In this document: in pieces, positions 61,139 through 64,000 of the stretch | Layout: every line of letters starts with the position of its first letter | Position numbering within the stretch: position 1 is the stretch's first letter | From: G965247265 sp965247265 | Lineage (GTDB): Bacteria > Pseudomonadota > Gammaproteobacteria > UBA4575 | Length of the DNA: 64,000 bases | Reading direction: 5' to 3' | NCBI GenBank assembly: GCA_965247265.1 | Contig: OZ252002.1 | Location: forward strand, 248,001 to 312,000 | Program-made: the position numbers and the translations under genes | The notes under the pieces: generated by a model | Seen by the model: the letters and a program-made list of their open reading frames with translations, nothing else | Database searches by the model: none | What the model was told of the DNA's origin: nothing

Positions 61139-62956
61139 GTGACTGAATCGAAATCTAATCAAAACAACAAGCCAGAACAAACGTCAGGCGAACACACTTT
61201 TTTGCCTGATTTTTGCAATATGCGTGTTATATTTCTTGTCATATTGATAGCACAATTATTAGCTTTCATCTTAACGCTTGCGGGTGGGGCATCTCGTGGA
61301 GACTTCTGGGTATACCTATCCCTGGTTTCCTTGTTTGTACAGTGGATCGCATTGGGTAATATTTTAGTACTGTGTGTTAGCCGTCGTTTCTTAAAAGATC
61401 TGCACCACGCAGTTGCCTCAATAAGCTACTATGTACTCAGTCTGAGCGTTACATTAATTGTGACAATTGTTGCAATGTGGTTTACACCTTCAGAAAATTT
61501 GCAGCCTGTTATGTTCCCAGCATTATTAAGCAGCGACTTATTAATACGTAATATGGCAATAAGCGCCATCGTATCTGCAGTTGCACTGCGCTACTTTTAT
61601 GTGCAACATCAGTGGATGTCGAATACTCAAGTCGAAGCGCGTTCGCGAATTCAGGCTCTACAAGCAAGAATTCGGCCTCACTTTCTATTTAATAGTATGA
61701 ATACAATTGCCAGCCTGACACATTCCAACCCAGAGCAAGCAGAAAAGGCTGTTGAAGATTTAGCTGATTTATTCCGTGCTTCTCTTGGCCATCAAGACAA
61801 AGTTACGCTTAAAGAAGAGCTAAATTTCACACGGCGTTATATAAATATGGAAAAACTGAGACTAGGTGACCGACTTAATGTTGAATTAAAATTGCAAGAA
61901 GGTATAAGCTTAAACACCATAGTTCCTGCATTAATTTTGCAGCCTATAGTAGAAAATGCTATTTATCATGGGGTTGAGCCGTTAACAAAAGGTGGTACTG
62001 TAAACATTGATGTCACCTCTTCCCGCCATGATTTACACTTTGCTATAAGTAATCCTGTCGGAAACGTAAATATTGGACAAAAACGGCCCGGAAATAAGAT
62101 GGCGCAAGAAAATATAAAGCAAAGATTACAACTCGCATATGGTGATTTCAGTAAAATGGAAATTCGCCATGCTCAAGGCTTTTATACGGTATCATTTAAC
62201 ATTCCTATCGAGGCAGGCAGATACATGAAAGTATTAATTGTAGATGATGAAGCGCCAGCACGTGATCGTCTGGCACATATGTTAACCAGTATTGATGATG
62301 TTCAAACCGCAGGCGAAGCCACAAATGGCATTGAAGCTGTTGAGATGGTACAAACATCACATCCCGATGTAGTGCTTATGGACATTCGTATGCCAGGTAT
62401 GGATGGCCTGGAAGCGGCGCGACACCTTACCGAAATGGATGAACCTCCAGCTATTATATTTACTACTGCATATAGTGAGCACGCCTTAGAGGCTTTTGAT
62501 ACGTCTGCAGTAGGTTATTTAGTTAAACCTGTCCGGCAAGAAAAGCTAGAAAATTCTATTGCTCGCGCTAAAAAGCTGACCAAGGCACAAATTGCCACAC
62601 TCAACCAAGAAACCAATAGCACGGGTCGCAGTCATATCTGCGCGCGCATTCGAGGTAATCTTGAACTAATCCCTGTCGACGAAATTCTATACTTTCAAGC
62701 CGACCAAAAATACATCACTGTAAGGCATCTTAGCGGTGAAGTCTTAATAGAAGACGCGCTTAAAAACTTAGAGAATGAATTTGAAGGAAAACTAATTCGT
62801 ATACATCGAAATGCGCTAATAAGTACGCACTACATAAGCGGAATGGAAAAAAATCAAGACGGTCGATTCGTTGTCACATTTCGCGAAATAGAGGATCGTT
62901 TGGAAATTAGTCGGCGACATGTAGCAGAAGTGCGAAAATTCTTAAAGTCGCGTTAA
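61139..62956 (+). CDS. Fused AlgZ-AlgR: LytS-type sensor kinase joined to LytTR response regulator
   Basis: A single 605-residue frame starting with GTG encodes both proteins of the AlgZ/AlgR pair. Residues 1-362 form the sensor: four membrane spans (about 28-155), the histidine H181 in ARIRPHFLFNSMN, N-box LQPIVENAIYHG (N273) and a degenerate G-box. Residue 363 is a methionine that begins a complete AlgR: receiver VLIVDDEAPARD with phospho-acceptor D415 (LMDIRMPGMDG), then a LytTR DNA-binding domain (about 500-600). In Pseudomonas these are two genes in the same place, between argH and hemC. A purine-rich GAGG remains 14 bases before the internal ATG (62225), so separate translation of AlgR is possible. 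Confidence 0.9.
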   Translation: MTESKSNQNNKPEQTSGEHTFLPDFCNMRVIFLVILIAQLLAFILTLAGGASRGDFWVYLSLVSLFVQWIALGNILVLCVSRRFLKDLHHAVASISYYVLSLSVTLIVTIVAMWFTPSENLQPVMFPALLSSDLLIRNMAISAIVSAVALRYFYVQHQWMSNTQVEARSRIQALQARIRPHFLFNSMNTIASLTHSNPEQAEKAVEDLADLFRASLGHQDKVTLKEELNFTRRYINMEKLRLGDRLNVELKLQEGISLNTIVPALILQPIVENAIYHGVEPLTKGGTVNIDVTSSRHDLHFAISNPVGNVNIGQKRPGNKMAQENIKQRLQLAYGDFSKMEIRHAQGFYTVSFNIPIEAGRYMKVLIVDDEAPARDRLAHMLTSIDDVQTAGEATNGIEAVEMVQTSHPDVVLMDIRMPGMDGLEAARHLTEMDEPPAIIFTTAYSEHALEAFDTSAVGYLVKPVRQEKLENSIARAKKLTKAQIATLNQETNSTGRSHICARIRGNLELIPVDEILYFQADQKYITVRHLSGEVLIEDALKNLENEFEGKLIRIHRNALISTHYISGMEKNQDGRFVVTFREIEDRLEISRRHVAEVRKFLKSR

Positions 62957-63021
62957 ACCTGAATTTCTTTGTTATCTTCAAACCCTTTTCTGCAGTATTA
63001 AGGGAACAATAGCAATCTTTT

Positions 63022-63933
63022 GTGCATATAAAAATCGCTACTCGCAAAAGCGCTCTTGCGTTATGGCAAGCTGAAGAAGTCTCTAGGCTGTTACAACAGA
63101 CACATAAAAATGTGTCTGTTGAGCTTATCAAAATGACAACAACAGGAGATCGCTTGCTACAAGAATCTCTTGCAAACAAAGGGGGTAAAGGGCTATTTGT
63201 TAAAGAATTGGAACGTGGCTTATTAGAAAATAAAGCAGATATTGCGGTGCATTCCATGAAAGATGTGCCTATAGCCTTGCCAAAAAAACTGCACCTTCCA
63301 GTTATCTTGGCACGGGAAGATGCAAGAGATGCGTTTATATCTAACCACTATGAAAATCTTGCCGCACTACCAAAAAATGCTGTAGTTGGCACATCTAGTT
63401 CGCGTAGAGCATGTCAAATTACAGCTAAATTTCCATCTTTAGAGATTAAACTTTTACGTGGCAATGTGAATACTCGCCTGGCTAAATTAGATAATGGTGA
63501 GTATGACGCAATTATTTTAGCTACTGCAGGGTTAAACCGTTTAGGCTTTAGTGATCGAATCCGTTCATTTCTATCCGTTGAAGATTCTCTTCCAGCCATT
63601 GGGCAAGGTGCAATTGGAATTGAATGCAGATGCAATGATAACAATATTGAACCTCTAATTAGTCCCTTAAATCACGAAGAAACTAATATTTGTGTAACGG
63701 CCGAACGTACAGTAAGCCAAGCATTACAAGGTGGTTGCCAACTTCCTATTGCAGGCCTCGCGCAGTTGAATGGCAATGATCTAAGTTTACGCGCCTTAGT
63801 GGGCAATCCAGATGGCAGCAAAATTTGCAGTAGCAAAAAAATTGGATATAAATCTAACCCTATAGAGCTCGGTCATTTAGTTGCTGAAGAGTTACTTTCA
63901 CAAGGCGCAGATAAAATACTAGCTGCGTTATAA
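63022..63933 (+). CDS. hemC: Porphobilinogen deaminase (hydroxymethylbilane synthase)
   Basis: The 303-residue enzyme starts with GTG (HIKIATRKSALALWQAEEV), has the catalytic aspartate D81 in HSMKDVP, GTSSSRRACQ, LRGNVNTRLAKLD and the cofactor-attachment cysteine C239 (LQGGCQLPIAG). It joins four porphobilinogen units in heme synthesis. It follows the algZ-algR fusion by 65 bases, the Pseudomonas order. A 7-bp hairpin (GTTAATT/AATTAAC at 63949-63969) without a U-tract follows it; an ATG at 63988 could begin hemD, but the window ends there. Confidence 0.96.
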   Translation: MHIKIATRKSALALWQAEEVSRLLQQTHKNVSVELIKMTTTGDRLLQESLANKGGKGLFVKELERGLLENKADIAVHSMKDVPIALPKKLHLPVILAREDARDAFISNHYENLAALPKNAVVGTSSSRRACQITAKFPSLEIKLLRGNVNTRLAKLDNGEYDAIILATAGLNRLGFSDRIRSFLSVEDSLPAIGQGAIGIECRCNDNNIEPLISPLNHEETNICVTAERTVSQALQGGCQLPIAGLAQLNGNDLSLRALVGNPDGSKICSSKKIGYKSNPIELGHLVAEELLSQGADKILAAL

Positions 63934-64000
63934 TAAAATTTCGCAGCTGTTAATTTAGACAGAATTAACCTGACTGCAAATAATATAATGCTTAATAAAA

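Noticed and set aside
1..64000. CRISPR array or defence system
   Set aside because: No regularly spaced direct repeats and no cas, restriction-modification, toxin-antitoxin or retron-like genes were recognised; the HNH gene at 6790 stands alone and resembles a chromosomal family.

Overview
The window is a dense stretch of AT-rich chromosome from a free-living, respiring gammaproteobacterium. The clearest taxonomic signals are conserved gene orders shared with Pseudomonas-type genomes: dsbA - cytochrome c4 - engB - polA - thrB, argH - algZ/algR - hemC, and lptM - lysA - dapF - DUF484 - xerC. The complete ubiE-ubiJ-ubiB cluster, the separate ubiK gene and the TorF porin - glnK - amtB operon fit the same group. 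The low GC content means it is not Pseudomonas itself, and I cannot name a genus. I found no rRNA, tRNA, CRISPR array, transposase or prophage.

Layout. 0-9.2 kb: the end of hemW, rpmE, an M48 metalloprotease lipoprotein, an Xni-like 5'-3' exonuclease, rluE, a fructosamine kinase-like gene, hemH, an HNH endonuclease and a four-gene ECF sigma operon. 9.2-14.3 kb: priA-argS-SPOR protein, with tandem DnaA boxes upstream of priA. 14.3-23.2 kb: a frameshifted acyl-CoA ligase, nadA, a coiled-coil protein of unknown function, ycgL, a frameshifted membrane protein, and divergent speA/speE (polyamine synthesis). 23.2-26.2 kb: the nitrogen operon (TorF porin, glnK, amtB), with a readable sigma-54 promoter and two NtrC-type sites, followed by ubiK. 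26.2-31.8 kb: a degenerate zone holding a DUF488 remnant, a clipped CBS gene, a DsrE gene with an internal stop and an internally deleted transporter. 31.9-48.1 kb: an NlpC/P60 lipoprotein, dsbA, cytochrome c4, engB, a candidate sRNA, polA, thrB, a TRAP transporter, uvrD and the ubi cluster. 48.1-51.2 kb: a second degenerate zone with small genes, a delta-class carbonic anhydrase, a second broken DsrE copy and several palindromic repeats. 51.2-58.9 kb: a long minus-strand block (lptM, lysA, a methyltransferase, a CoA-binding protein, dapF, DUF484, xerC, hslV, hslU, DUF971). 58.9-64 kb: an esterase, argH, a fused algZ-algR gene and hemC.

Main points of interest: (1) a terminator-bounded, three-hairpin segment between engB and polA, the position where other gammaproteobacteria encode the sRNAs Spot 42 or ErsA; (2) an in-frame fusion of the sensor AlgZ with its regulator AlgR; (3) a family of about nine hairpin-forming repeats confined to the two degenerate zones, which also hold two copies of one DsrE-family gene, each broken by a different single-base change; (4) DnaA-box pairs upstream of both rpmE and priA; (5) several single-base homopolymer frameshifts, which may be real decay or sequencing error.
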